Source of the DNA: Trichobilharzia regenti
Taxonomy: Eukaryota; Platyhelminthes; Trematoda; Strigeidida; Schistosomatidae
DNA length: 64,000 bases
Direction: 5' to 3'
Assembly: GCA_944472135.2 (NCBI GenBank)
Contig: OX235263.1
Span: 8,415,517 to 8,479,516 of the forward strand
Part shown: in pieces, positions 1 to 9,685 of the stretch
Layout: every line of letters begins with the position of its first letter
Numbering within the stretch: the stretch's first letter is position 1
Notes under the pieces: generated by a model
The model's input: the letters and a program-made list of their open reading frames with translations, nothing else
Database searches by the model: none
What the model was told of the DNA's origin: nothing
Position numbers and translations under genes: made by a program

Positions 1-239
1 GTGTGAAATGTTTGTTCTCAAGGGCCCGAAAAATATGCACGAGTGAAATATTGATGAATGAGTTTCGAAATATATATTCAGTTTTATTAGCTATTGGTTA
101 TCCAGAAAACTTACTTTATCCATTCTCAAAGTGAGGATAGATCACATCTAGAAAATACAGCTTCTTTACCTAAGAAAACTATCTTTGTTTACCTATCTCA
201 TTCAAGAGTGACGAGATTATGCAGTTGACAGCTCACAGC
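1..239. other. No recognisable gene
   Basis: AT-rich sequence with no coding frame or repeat that I can name. It leads into a PLE remnant. Confidence 0.5.
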
Positions 240-725
240 CATCAAACGCACATTTTACGCCCCATCTCTTTTTCTCACTTGCCGAACATTTTTCATCCCT
301 GTACCTACCTACGATTAAAGAATGAAATTCTATGGACTCTACTTCAAACTGTATCTACAAGTTGATCTGCATTTGCGGTGACGCCTATATAGGTAGAACC
401 AACAGAATGTTCTAATGTCATCGAAAAAAAACATGTTCCAAAATGGCTACTAAATCATACAGAAAATCCCAATGCAATTATTAATCTGAATAGAAATCCA
501 TCAGCATCCATTGCAAAACAGTTATTAATGTCAGGTCACAAAATCAATATTAATTAATGATTGCTTCACAATTATTTCATCACATAACTCTAATTCAAGG
601 CTGGTTATTGAAGGTGATGATGGAAGCACTTTGGGGGATTAATCACATACAGTCTAAACTGTGTGTACAGTCAAAACAATAGACTTCAATCTTCGCCTAC
701 CATGGACTACATGACCTACTTAAAT
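240..725 (+). pseudogene. Penelope-like element GIY-YIG remnant
   Basis: The plus strand can be read in broken frames as the C-terminal nuclease part of a Penelope-like element. At about 363-400 it gives CICGDAYIGRT, the GIY-YIG signature in the form these elements use (C-x-C-G-x-x-YIGRT). Further on come PKWLLNH-like and SIAKQLLMSGH-like stretches and a closing NLRLPW, like the LPW or LQW endings of the other PLE copies here. Several frameshifts and stops separate the pieces, so it is dead. The RT part is missing. It is a family distinct from the better copies at 6.9 kb and 17.9 kb. Confidence 0.6.
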
Positions 726-1380
726 ATGATTGGTCATTAGTATGTACTTTTGTTCTGTTTTATTTAACTGAGTAATTGTCATGAACTTTATTTTAGTGGT
801 ATTGTTAAACATGTTAGTTGTAAAGCGGTTGTAAAGAAACTACGAAATGACGATATCATCTCGCCGAAATTTGTCTTCTTAATGCCTTATCAAAATTCAT
901 CAAAGGGACTAATTGTTTGAATTATCCTTCTTACTTTGTTTTATTTTTGTCACTATGTGTAAGTAAATGTTTATGGTCAGAATTCTGCTCGAAATGTGCT
1001 GCACAAATTTATACCACATTTTTCAGATAATCTGCGTCTTCTAATCACACTATCCGAATTGATATAAAAGGGAATATATTTTTTCTTAATTTTTGAAGAT
1101 TGTATTTCTTTTTTAAAAAAAGGATGACAATAAAAATTTGAATCAAATTTTTACGGTTTCCATAGCAACCTACACTGCCTAACCATCCTTGTAATTCAGA
1201 AGCAAGCATTCAAGCTTGAATTCTCATCTCCAGAGACGTTTGAAAATCCGTATGCATCACACAGCCATAACGTTGTTAGCTCTTTCTAATCGATTCTTGA
1301 TTAGCGTTTAAATTGTGTATAACACTACACAGTACTTATTATTAGTAAGTAGTAATAGACTAATTAATTATTTTGTTATT
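726..1380. other. AT-rich stretch without a recognised gene
   Basis: No long frame, no tRNA-like boxes and no recognised TE protein. It probably holds a PLE 3' end and unidentified repeat sequence. Confidence 0.4.
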
Positions 1381-1572
1381 AATGTTTTTGTATTATAGCT
1401 GGAATCCACACAGTATTTTTGGTACAAGTATGGAATTTTCAGCATATGATATCGGTAGCCCAAATTTTGCAGGCCGACCATAGATATCAGGTGTGCGTTG
1501 GCGTGGGCTCGAACCTCGGACCATGTGCATGGTCGGCGAGAGTCCTAACCACTGTGCTGCCGTAACCATAGT
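1381..1572 (-). mobile_element. tRNA-derived SINE, type with TGTGCG start
   Basis: Read on the minus strand, this has a tRNA-like Pol III promoter: an A-box-like GGCAGCACAGTGGTTAGGA and a B box GGTTCGAGCC (about 1507-1516). After it comes a unique body also found at 35,340-35,530. The two copies share about 180 bp, including the GGTCGACCTGCAAAATTTGG-like middle. I see no hammerhead in this family. It is not a functional tRNA gene because there is no full cloverleaf. Confidence 0.6.
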
Positions 1573-1596
1573 TATTGATTTCCATTGGAAACTATC

Positions 1597-1860
1597 TCAC
1601 CTGTTGTAGAAAAATTCGATATGGTTTGATGTGATTGTTTTCTCATGGCTAAACGATATTTGCTGTAAATTTTGTTTTCTGTATGTTCCACTCTCTTTTG
1701 AATATTCTTTATTCAAATGTTTGTAAAAATTATATTTGTTAAATCTCAGTGAAATTGAAATAAGTGATTCCAACACGCTATCCCACCCTATTTTATGATT
1801 ACATGCAAGTGAATGCACTTCTGTAGCTGAGATTTTCTCTGGATTACTTAGACGCGTCAA
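1597..1860 (-). pseudogene. PLE C-terminal remnant
   Basis: An 87-codon minus-strand frame contains EKISATEVHSLACNHKIGWD. It matches the tail of the third PLE family in this window (EKSSEIALHALTHNHTIGWD-like, read at about 24,075-24,150). That places it just downstream of the GIY-YIG core. It is short and truncated on both sides. Confidence 0.5.
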
Positions 1861-2049
1861 TTATTCGAAATTTGGCTGAATTCCTAACTGAAAACGATTA
1901 ACTGATATGTCCCATACAATTGACTTCGCAGTCATTTTGTAGTATTAAAATAAAAATTATGTTATCTTTCTCAAACTGACAGTGAGTGAGGAGTAAATTG
2001 GCTTAAATACCAGCCTAATTTCAGCCGCAATTATGGTTTCAAGTCATGC

Positions 2050-2166
2050 TAAAGGTAAAAAGTTTGTTCGAGCCTCATTTCTTTAGACTACACTGCTGCT
2101 TTTGACTCTATTCATATCAATGAAGTTGATTTCAGCAAACAATGAATCCTGAGTCACAAGGTGGCT
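2050..2166 (+). pseudogene. CR1-type LINE RT fragment, 5' part
   Basis: The plus strand reads FLDYTAAFDS (with one in-frame stop), which is RT motif A of the CR1-type LINE whose better copy lies at 12.0-15.3 kb (FLDFTSAFDS). The sequence breaks off at 2166 and resumes at 3639 after an inserted PLE. The 16-bp GAGTCACAAGGTGGCT occurs at both 2151-2166 and 3639-3654. Confidence 0.65.
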
Positions 2167-3638
2167 TATTGATGTAAGTATAAAATTTGGGTACCGTGGT
2201 GTTAAAGTATAACTCCATTATGGATAAGATTTTATTTTGATGTCACACAGTATTGTACAGTAATATAAACTGATGACCACGTTTCGAGCCCAAACTACTG
2301 CCACTCATAATCATATCAAGGCAGTCACTCACTCACACAACTTTCTTGCTTCATTTATATACATATGTGGAATCGATTAGATATTGGATTAAAAATCAAT
2401 ATGAGATAATGTACACTCAGAAATAATAATAATATGCGTGTTACTGATCAAATGCAATCAGATGGGAAATAAGACGAGTGTTTTCATAGTCATAATAAGT
2501 AACTTGTTAGAATGTTGTGACGTGCTTGAACTGAAATAGAATTTTGAGGTTATTTATTATCTTCCTCTGATTTGACCAGCGGTAATAATATCTCCCATAT
2601 TTCTGGTATTTGCATTGAGTCATTTTTATTGCGCATGTGCTGGGTGTAGACTCAATGAACCAGCCAGGATTCAGTAATCAATTTCTCACTCCACCTACAT
2701 AGATTACTTTATTAGAATTTTAACGCTATCCCACCCTATTGTGTGGTTTTGCGTTAATGCATGCATGCAGTGCAATGTAGTTCTGAGCTTTTTTCTAAAT
2801 TACTTATCTTCTCAAGGTCGACCATTTAACTTTGGCTGAATTGTTATGCTCCGACATTCTGACCAATGTAGTTGACCTCACTCACAGTCATTGCAGGGTA
2901 TTTTGTAAATTATATTATTTTGTTTAATTGGGTCCAACGGGTCTTTTAGCCTACAGAGCTTGTATCTGAGTGTGTTTGTAGGTTTGAATGCCACCATCCT
3001 AATTTCTGCTTTATTGAGAATCCTACGTAGAGAGGGTTTCAGACGCCCCCTCCTTATATGGTATAACAGTAGCTGCCTTATATTCTTTCTTATTTATGTT
3101 ATCATTACTAGTTCCACAATTATTTTTATTGTGCTTTTGGCTTTTTCGATCTTCCTAATGAATTTTATTGGATAGTTATTCAACACCAAGGCCTCTTCTA
3201 TCTGTTTTATTTCATCATTTGGGTCTTTTCTTGTGCTACTTAGTGCTACTGCTCGGTTTGCTAGACACTTAACTTAGCCTGTCTTAACAGTTAAGGGATG
3301 AGATGAATTAAAGTCTGCATATCTATTAGCAGAATGCGTTGGATTTTTATAAACACTAGTATGCAGTTTACCTTCTTCTATTTGTCTTATTTTAAAATCT
3401 AACATAGCTAATTCTCCATTTTATAGATAAGATTTTATTTTGATAAATCACACAGTGGTGTTAAACAGTAATATTAACTGATGACCACCTTTCGAGCACA
3501 AACTATTGCCACTCATAATCATATCAAGTTGATATGATATGATATGATTATGAGCAGTAGTTTGTGCTCGAAACGTCATCAGTTAGTATTGCTGTACAAC
3601 ACTGTGTGATTTATCAAAATAAAATCTTATCCATAATG
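2167..3638. mobile_element. Penelope-like insertion with inverted terminus, inside a CR1
   Basis: A 1.47-kb insertion bounded by a 16-bp target-site duplication. From 3425 down to about 2200 the minus strand holds the 3' half of the third PLE family: RT C-terminal part (3425-3170), then the GIY-YIG tail and 3' end. The same order is seen intact at 22.7-24.7 kb. From 3528 to 3638 the PLE terminus is repeated in the opposite orientation, so both ends of the insertion carry the same end, ATCCATAATG read outward. Inverted and tandem partial copies are a known habit of Penelope elements. All frames are broken. Confidence 0.7.
3422..3638. repeat. Near-perfect palindrome of PLE ends
   Basis: About 105 bp on the left (3422-3527, from the GATAAGATTTTATTTTGATA side to the CTCATAATCATATCAAG side) is repeated in inverted order on the right (3528-3638), with few mismatches. 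The centre is a short ATATG run near 3528-3545. Each arm contains a conserved hairpin (GAGCA...TGCTC) followed by GAAA. Confidence 0.75.
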
Positions 3639-3890
3639 GAGTCACAAGGTGGCTGATTGTCTTCTTATTTCTCGAGTAGAAATGGAAAACGCTCCACATT
3701 TATTTTGCTAACGCGGAAACTGGTGTGCCTCAAGGTGGTGTGCTGTACTCTCCCTCTCTCTCTCTCTCCATTCCTTTCTTCTTTCTTTTCGTATGACCTC
3801 CGGTATTCCTCCCAAAATTAATTTCATTAAATATGCTGGTGATCTAACCATTTCGGTCTCAGTTGTTTCTACTTTCAATTGTTCTTAATA
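3639..3890 (+). pseudogene. CR1-type LINE RT fragment, 3' part
   Basis: It continues the fragment at 2050-2166. The strand reads TGVPQGGVL (motif B region) and, after a CT-rich expansion at 3750-3775, INFIKYAGDLTIS, where the catalytic YADD has become YAGD. The downstream sequence stops near 3890, where another CR1 remnant in the opposite orientation begins. Confidence 0.65.
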
Positions 3891-5290
3891 CTTTAATAAA
3901 AATAATAATAATTTGCTATATTCCAAAAAACAGTACTTGTGATACAGATTGGAATTCTCAGCATTTCACTACAGTATTGCATCCACTTTGTACATTAACA
4001 ATAAATAAAATTCTACATAGTTAGTTTTGACAACATATTAGCATGTCGGTTGGTAGCAAAGACAAAAGTGAACAGAGTGCTTGAAGGTGTTAGAAAAGTA
4101 GATACTACTAGCATATTTACTGGCGTAAGCGGTAGCAAAAAGGTCGAGATATACAGAGAGTGAAAGAACGAAGAAGAATGTTTTAAGTAGAGATTGTAAG
4201 GAAGAGAGAAACAAAACAGCCCATAACGGCAAAATAGGGAAAAGGAAAAAAAACGTTGTACCTATAAATGATATGAGTTGGGAAGACGAGATCCAGTTGT
4301 TCTACTGACTATCTTATCAGTTAAAGGTTTCACGCCTGATGCTTTCTTAATCGCACAGAGCACGAATGAGCCAAGTAGGGTATGGTTTACTTTTTGTACT
4401 TACTAGTGCGAGCATATAGTTTTTTATATAGGCTTCTGGTTTTGCCTGATGAAATACAAGGAGAGAGTTGTGAATGAATAGGGTGTTGTGTGGTAGATAG
4501 ATAGAATGGATTTAACCCATTTTTCACATGAGTCCAAGTGCCTGTCGACCAGAATATTAACAAGCTGGTTAGGTGACGCCTTGTGGCTTACCCTGCTGAC
4601 AACGTTTAACACCACACGCAATAAGATATAGTCCTTCTTCAGTACCCAGCCCTGGATAAACTAAGGGGGAACAATAGAGAATAATAGGCAGAATGCAAGA
4701 GTTAACGAATCGTAAGAGTAAGTGTTGGGTTGGGTTGGGTTATTCCAGAATGTCTTAACTTCTTGATGTAGTAGTAAGACGGAATATTTTTTCCTTAGAA
4801 ATCATCAAGATATGAGGCGAACAGGAAAGATCAGTAGATAGAATGACGCCAAGATAATTATTTAATTTCCGACTTGGTCTGTATTTCAGTGCCATCTATG
4901 TTGCACACCTCGTGTGAGTGGCAACCAGTTTGTTTGGGTCAGATATGTGCCTAAAGGTGAAATTGAGGGATTTAAGGTTTAAGGGACTGTTTTCCTTGGA
5001 TCACTAGCTGATTTCTGATTAATAGCCATTTCGTTTGGAACAGTCACTTTGAAACTTGACGACAGGCAAAGATACATAATGAATAGATTCTTGTCTAAAG
5101 TTAACCAATAAAATGGTGTCAGTCACCTAAATGGTCTTTAATTGAATCCATCTAAGCGTCATAATGTTGATTTCAGTTTCAGATGTGAGCGAGACAAGAA
5201 ATCATACACTAACACTAACAATTTATACGACAAATCAATTAACTCTCCGTACGAAAGTCAATAAGTCCTAAATTATAATCTTACATTATT
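3891..5290 (-). pseudogene. CR1-type LINE 3' half remnant
   Basis: Read on the minus strand, this holds the RT C-terminal region: EVCNIDGTEI at about 4890-4910, and VVSRVSHKASPNQLVNILVDR at 4424-4621 with SCEKWVKSI. The 3' UTR matches that of the 12-15 kb copy, including the terminal GTACTTGTGATACAG-like segment near 3930-3950. Stops and frameshifts are frequent. The poly(AAT) at 3899-3912 takes the place of the TTATG tail. Confidence 0.6.
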
Positions 5291-5460
5291 TTGTTTTTAT
5301 AAACTATTTATCACAAAATAATTTGTTACTTAGCTACCAGAAGATAATAAATTATTTTATTTGTGTATCGAATTCTATCTAATCTACTAAACAAACCCAG
5401 ACATTGGCAGTAAATTTGACTGAAGGAAATAAAAATACTGTTAGCTCGTTTGATTGTTTT

Positions 5461-5482
5461 TGTATATATATATATATATATA
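5461..5482. repeat. (TA)n microsatellite
   Basis: Eleven or so uninterrupted TA dinucleotides. Confidence 0.9.
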
Positions 5483-5569
5483 TTTCCTTCACGTTCCCCA
5501 GAACAAAGGGCTTCAAGCTAGTGGCTTGAAGTTTCTGTTGGAGTGTTTAATTTTTACAGGATGGGGTTG

Positions 5570-5706
5570 CCAGCCTCATGCATAACCTTTCCTCTTTACC
5601 AGCATCATTTCTGGCTTAGCGAGGTAAAGGAATGAGTCGGCCGGGGATCGAAACCCGGACCATGTGCATGGTCGGTGAGCATCCTAATCGCTCCGCCACC
5701 GACGCA
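5570..5706 (-). mobile_element. tRNA-like SINE head, GTGCGTCGGTGG type
   Basis: Minus strand: A box GTGGCGGAGCGATTAGGAT, then CACATGGTCCGGGTTTCGATC, which contains a B box, and a short body ending in GCGAGGTAAAGGA. Relatives lie at 36,840-36,958 (minus) and 62,340-62,430 (plus). Confidence 0.6.
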
Positions 5707-5799
5707 CTTATATATGTATATATCCTTTCAATAATAAATCTATAAAGCTTAGTGAATCTGTTAAGTAACACTAGATTTGACAGTTCATTTATTATTCTT

Positions 5800-6180
5800 C
5801 TAGGTTCCAAGAGGAATATAGGACTTCAGCAATATATCTGCCTTTCTTAGCCTCTTCTTTGCAGTCTAACTTAGCTGGCTGCACAATTGACCATAGACTT
5901 CCTTTCCATGTTCCCAAGATCTCCTCTATGTCACCCTCAGACAATGGCTCAACTTGCCGTTTCTCCTTTTGGCTTCCACTCAAGCGATGACCTGTATTGA
6001 GCGCCATGTCATTCGACGGTCTCCCTAGTTGGCGTATGCCCAATCCATCTCCATTTTTTCTTCGACATACTTGTTAAGCGATTGACTCTTAGTTAGTTTG
6101 TTCCCACAGTTTCTTGTTACTAATTCTTTCTGGCCGGTGGGCTGGCCAACTGATCTTCACTATGGAACTAGCGATAGCAG
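5800..6180 (-). pseudogene. RTE-clade LINE C-terminus, diverged
   Basis: Minus-strand frames keep the layout of the RTE C-terminal tail: a KI-WPA-RPERISNKKLWEQ-like stretch (about 6175-6110), then GIRQLGRPSND, GSQKEKRQVE, and an ending AEVLYSSWNLEE that stands for the ALCSTRN ending of better copies. It is more diverged than the other RTE pieces and 5'-truncated. Confidence 0.5.
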
Positions 6181-6630
6181 CTATTGATAAAACCCAACCT
6201 TACTATAACGCTGAATTAAATCTCAGTAATTCTGAAATAATTCTAGCATCCTATAGTGAGTAAATTCTGAATCTGTTCTGAACTGGATTGTTTAGTGGCA
6301 CAGGCTAGAATTCAGTGTTGGTCTTCAGCATGCCTAGAACTAATTCAGCACCGTGTTCTTTTTTTAGGCATTTTCAGGAGTAGATCAGAGTCTACTGCGT
6401 TAGCTTATCAGCTTTATTTCAGCCCTTTCAGATGATTTTCAGCACTGGCTAGCATTACTACAGAACGGAAAGACTGCTACTTATTATCATCACCTGTGTC
6501 CTACGCCGGCGCAATTCATATAGTTTACAGAAAGCAATCAGTTTTTATAACTGAGAGACTTTTGTATTTATAAACTGTAGTACAATGTCACTGAAAATCC
6601 GTCAAGTGAGATCTATCTACTGGTAGCATC
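6181..6630 (-). other. Possible 3' end of host gene relic
   Basis: No TE protein is visible here. On the minus strand a splice-acceptor-like TTGCTTATTTGCAG ends at 6631, and the sequence from 6630 down starts with a short frame that soon stops. An AATAAA lies near 6412 on the same strand. This would suit a last exon plus 3' UTR of the broken gene described at 6,717-15,837, but it rests only on signals, not on homology. Confidence 0.3.
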
Positions 6631-6716
6631 CTGCAAATAAGCAAAATAAAAGATTAGTTGATGAAAAATTGTGCTCAGCACATTCTAAGCATTTATATTT
6701 AGAAAATTTTACTTAC

Positions 6717-6762
6717 ATAACTGCCACTGTTATATCTATCCCCTGGTGTCTTTTTCATTTGC
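6717..6762 (-). CDS. Candidate 46-nt exon of host gene relic
   Basis: On the minus strand, a 46-nt stretch sits between a clear acceptor (TTTTCATTTTTAG) and a clear donor (GTAAGT). Joined to the acceptor at 6631 it stays open for a short frame (MKKTPGDRYNSGSY) and then stops. Joined in the frame of the preceding exon (6846-6875 with 9122 onward) it stops after about eight codons. It is either a real micro-exon or the tail of a dead gene. There is no recognised domain. Confidence 0.4.
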
Positions 6763-6845
6763 CTAAAAATGAAAACAATGTTGTGATTACTACATGTTGA
6801 ATAAACGTTCACTTATAAAAGTAAGCAGGCGTTTCGCAATATTAC

Positions 6846-6875
6846 CTGAATTCCTTGCTTCCGCTTACGCCTTTG
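6846..6875 (-). pseudogene. 3' part of an exon split by a PLE
   Basis: Minus strand: this is the end of a coding exon (AKRKQGIQ-like reading, Lys/Arg-rich) followed by a donor GTAATA at 6845-6840. The exon's other part lies at 9122-9213. The 10-bp TACGCCTTTG occurs at 6866-6875 and again at 9122-9131, which marks the insertion of the PLE between them. Confidence 0.55.
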
Positions 6876-6924
6876 CTCGATTATGTTGTGTTTTATAGAT
6901 ATCTGAATGAATATTTTTGCTATA
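6871..6924 (+). repeat. 54-bp direct repeat, left copy (PLE end)
   Basis: This is identical to 9070-9123. It starts CTTTGCTCGATTATG and ends TTTTTGCTATA, and it includes the ATG used by the PLE frame. It overlaps the target-site duplication by 5 bp. Confidence 0.9.
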
Positions 6925-9121
6925 TTAAAATCTTCTGAGCATCATTTTGCGTTAAAAGTACTCAACGAGTATTTGAAGTATAGCGCAAGGCTCAGCGAAG
7001 CAAAGACTACTTTTGACTTTATCCACCAGTGTATTGAAACAAACCGGTACCCTAAATCTTATTGGAAATCTCTACGTCGTAGCAGAGTCCGGCCTAATGA
7101 TAAGACAATCAAACGCCATGCACGTAACCAAATTGACTCAATTCAATCGTGTATTACTGAGCTATCGAAGAACATAACAGAAAGGTTCTATGCTGTCGAT
7201 GAATTACCAGAAAACCTAAAGAAACTATTTTTAGATTATGTGGATGTAATTGCGAGTAATAGGAAAGAAAAGAAACGCATAAAGCTTTTGCAGAGCTTAG
7301 AGAACAGGGCACCTGAAACAAAGTTTCCTCCGAACCCAAATCGTTTTGTGTTTAATTTTTCGGATGTAATACTTAGTGAAGTGGATCTACAGGTTCTATC
7401 GCTTGGCCCTAAATTCTGTGATAGTCACGTAAAAATTAATAAAATGGACGCACAGATTCAGTTTGAAAGTCTATATACCCAAACGGAAGGCCTGACCCCC
7501 TCATCAACGGAAGATGTTGAAAGACTCAAATCAACACTGGTTGATTGTTACTATTATTACCTGAAGAGCAAACGCAATTTTTATAGTATCTTAACTAAGA
7601 AACACAGAGAAGCTCTGGATAACCTACGCAAAAATGAAAATATAATAATAACAAAACCGGATAAGGGTTCAGGAGTGGTTATCATGAACAAAACGGATTA
7701 CTTCGAGAAGATGAATACCATTCTCAATGATAATCGAAAATTCCAAAACATTTCCTCTTCTCTAGATCCGATTGAAAGGACTGAGAAACAGCTAACGGAA
7801 ACATTGAAGCGACTGAAACAACAAGGGTTCATCTCACAGGGTCAGTATACATCTCTTAAACCCACTGGAACTTTTACACCAAGACTATATGGTTCGCCTA
7901 AAGTGCACAAAGATGGTGTACCGCTTCGACCAGTGTTAGATATGTTAAATTCGCCATACCATCCTGTAGCCAAATGGCTAATTGAAATCTTACAGCCGCT
8001 TCATACGGAGTTAGTGAAACACAGTGTAAAGGATACTTTCGGATTTGTGGAAAGGATAAAAGATTTAAGTGTCGACAATAAATTCATGATATCATTTGAC
8101 GTATCTTCCTTATTCACCAATGTACCACTTATGGAAACAGTGGACTTTGTATGTGAAGAACTTAAACGACGAAACATCAATGTCGGCATTCCTATATCAT
8201 TTGTGAAAGAGCTTCTCTTGAAATGTACAATGAATGTCCACTTTTTATTTGATAAGGAACTATATAGACAAATTGACGGTGTGGCAATGGGGTCACCACT
8301 GGGACCCATTCTAGCCGACATTTTCCTTGCGAAACTAGAAAATGGGCCTCTGAAGGATGTTATTAGAAACGCGGTAAAACGAGCAATCCCTGCTGCTGAA
8401 TTACGTTGTATATTTAAGACCACTCCTCTTCTGCGTTCGGGAGTAAAAGACAAACTGCCTAATTTCGCCTCATCAATGTGTATCTACCAATTTAACTGCT
8501 CTTGTGGAGCCAGTTACATAGGCCGCACAGTTAGGCGTGTTTCTCGTCGAATTTCCGAACATCACCCTGCACCGGTGGTTAAACAAAGGTCAAACAAAAT
8601 CTATCCGTAGCGCTATTTTGGCTCATCTGGTGGATACAGAACATAGGATTGATGTTAATCAAGCTTTCAGAGTTATTTATCGGATACCAACAAATCTCAA
8701 CTTCGCCTTAAGAGTTCGATTACTAAATATTGCTGAGGCTGTTGGGATCCACATTAAAAAGCCTAATTTGTGCGTCCAAAAGAAGTTAGTTCAGACGCTG
8801 TCCCTACCTTGGCCATCTAGGTTTGAATGATTCTCAATTTTCGTGAAAATTTCCTAATTTTAGTTGATATCCTACTCGCTATTATATCTTTATTACTATT
8901 ATAATTTAAGTATTTTTAGTGAACTGTAATTGCATTGATCTTGCTTTACAAATCGATATTATTTAAAAAAACACTAATATTGTTATTAACTGCCAACCTT
9001 GAATATTCTGTGTATATAAACATGTATATAATTGTAGAGCCAGAAGAGGAATTTATTGAAAAGAATATTCTTTGCTCGATTATGTTGTGTTTTATAGATA
9101 TCTGAATGAATATTTTTGCTA
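6876..9121 (+). mobile_element. Penelope-like element inserted in an exon
   Basis: A 2.25-kb Penelope-like retroelement with a 10-bp target-site duplication, TACGCCTTTG. Its start (6871-6924) is repeated without change at its end (9070-9123). This 54-bp direct repeat resembles the pseudo-LTR arrangement of Penelope elements, where a partial copy lies in tandem. The coding part is at 6907-8830. The tail at 8830-9069 is AT-rich. Confidence 0.75.
6907..8830 (+). pseudogene. PLE reverse transcriptase with GIY-YIG, broken
   Basis: The main frame has 567 codons (6907-8610). It shows the PLE layout: an N-terminal region with helical, charged segments; TKPDKGSGVVIMNK (about residue 255), which is a PLE signature; PRLYGSPKVHKDGVPLRP; motif A FDVSSLFTNVP (about 397-407); and motif B DGVAMGSPLGPILAD (about 458-472). 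An in-frame deletion right after motif B then removes the YVDD catalytic motif and the thumb. The frame rejoins at AELRCIFKTTPL and the GIY-YIG part CSCGASYIGRT (near 538-548). A frameshift near 8550 moves the rest to another frame (8537-8830), which ends IAEAVGIHIKKP...LSLPWPS. Without YVDD it cannot polymerise. The ATG lies inside the 54-bp repeat. Confidence 0.85.
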
Positions 9122-9123
9122 TA
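9070..9123 (+). repeat. 54-bp direct repeat, right copy (PLE end)
   Basis: An exact second copy of 6871-6924, placed 2,199 bp downstream at the 3' limit of the PLE. Confidence 0.9.
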
Positions 9124-9213
9124 CGCCTTTGGACACGATCTTTCAAATTATGAAAGTATGATTTCGTGGCCTTATGCATTATGTCACCAACCTCTCTTGA
9201 CGCCATTAGTTAG
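9122..9213 (-). pseudogene. 5' part of the PLE-split exon
   Basis: Minus strand, frame EVGDIMHKATKSYFHNLKDR followed by basic residues. It looks like the C-terminal helical end of a DUF4806-type domain. An acceptor-like CTCCAG ends at 9214, but the phase left by the upstream exon (9273-9432) does not enter this frame without a stop. Either the acceptor differs or the gene was already decaying. The exon continues at 6846-6875 across the PLE. Confidence 0.5.
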
Positions 9214-9272
9214 CTGGAGAATTGCGCCATTATTACATCTGCAGGATTAAGTACTGCATTAATGAAGCTTAC

Positions 9273-9432
9273 ATCTCATTATTTTATAAAAGGCATAAGG
9301 TACAATGCTCGACTTTGTCAAAATCCCTTGGAATGCAAACTTCAAACCGATTTCAGGTTTTAAAACATGGTGCATCATGACCTTAAGTGATAACTTTGGA
9401 TCACTCTGAAGGCAGCTAGCCATCTTAGCAGT
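9273..9432 (-). CDS. Host gene exon, DUF4806-like, middle
   Basis: A 160-nt minus-strand exon between an acceptor (TTATTGTAG) and a donor (GTAAGC). It is open throughout: TAKMASCLQSDPKLS, then LKVMMHHVLKPEIGLKF and AFQGI. The spacing of the hydrophobic positions resembles the second half of DUF4806, a domain of unknown function found in invertebrate, often TE-associated, proteins. It is joined in phase 0 to 9467-9543 by a 34-nt intron, a size typical of schistosome mini-introns. The family call is from memory of the consensus and is not certain. Confidence 0.55.
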
Positions 9433-9466
9433 CTACAATAAATAAGAATTAAATATGTGAACTCAC

Positions 9467-9543
9467 ATATTGCTGTTTGTACTTTTCGTCTCTTAAAGAT
9501 GCTTCCAGCATCTCTAACTGGTCTTCACTGTCTATCGGAAATT
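9467..9543 (-). CDS. Host gene exon, DUF4806-like, start of domain
   Basis: A 77-nt minus-strand exon with acceptor CACTAG and donor GTGAGT. It reads FPIDSEDQLEMLEASLRD and EKYKQQY, which resembles the opening FPL-x-T-E-E-x-L-x-x-L-E of DUF4806 domains. Its first two bases complete the last codon of the exon at 15,788-15,837, so the phases agree across a 6.2-kb intron now filled by an RTE with a nested CR1. That agreement is the best support for a once-real gene. Confidence 0.6.
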
Positions 9544-9685
9544 CTAGTGTAAGGTTATCGTTTGCTGGAAGGTTGGTTTGCCGTCAAGATTTGTGGTTAA
9601 TTGTAACGATGTTCAGGAATTTTGTAGACAAATTGATAAGTTCCATTCCAGCATCTTTATTATTATATTATTATTATTGTATCCT

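Noticed and set aside
2960..3175. Hydrophobic 71-codon plus-strand frame resembling a membrane protein
   Set aside because: Lies antisense to the PLE tail. The same sequence is broken in the mirrored copies.
3740..3780. CRISPR or tandem array in CT-rich tract
   Set aside because: Simple CT expansion in a dead CR1. No spacer-repeat structure anywhere in the window, and the genome is eukaryotic.
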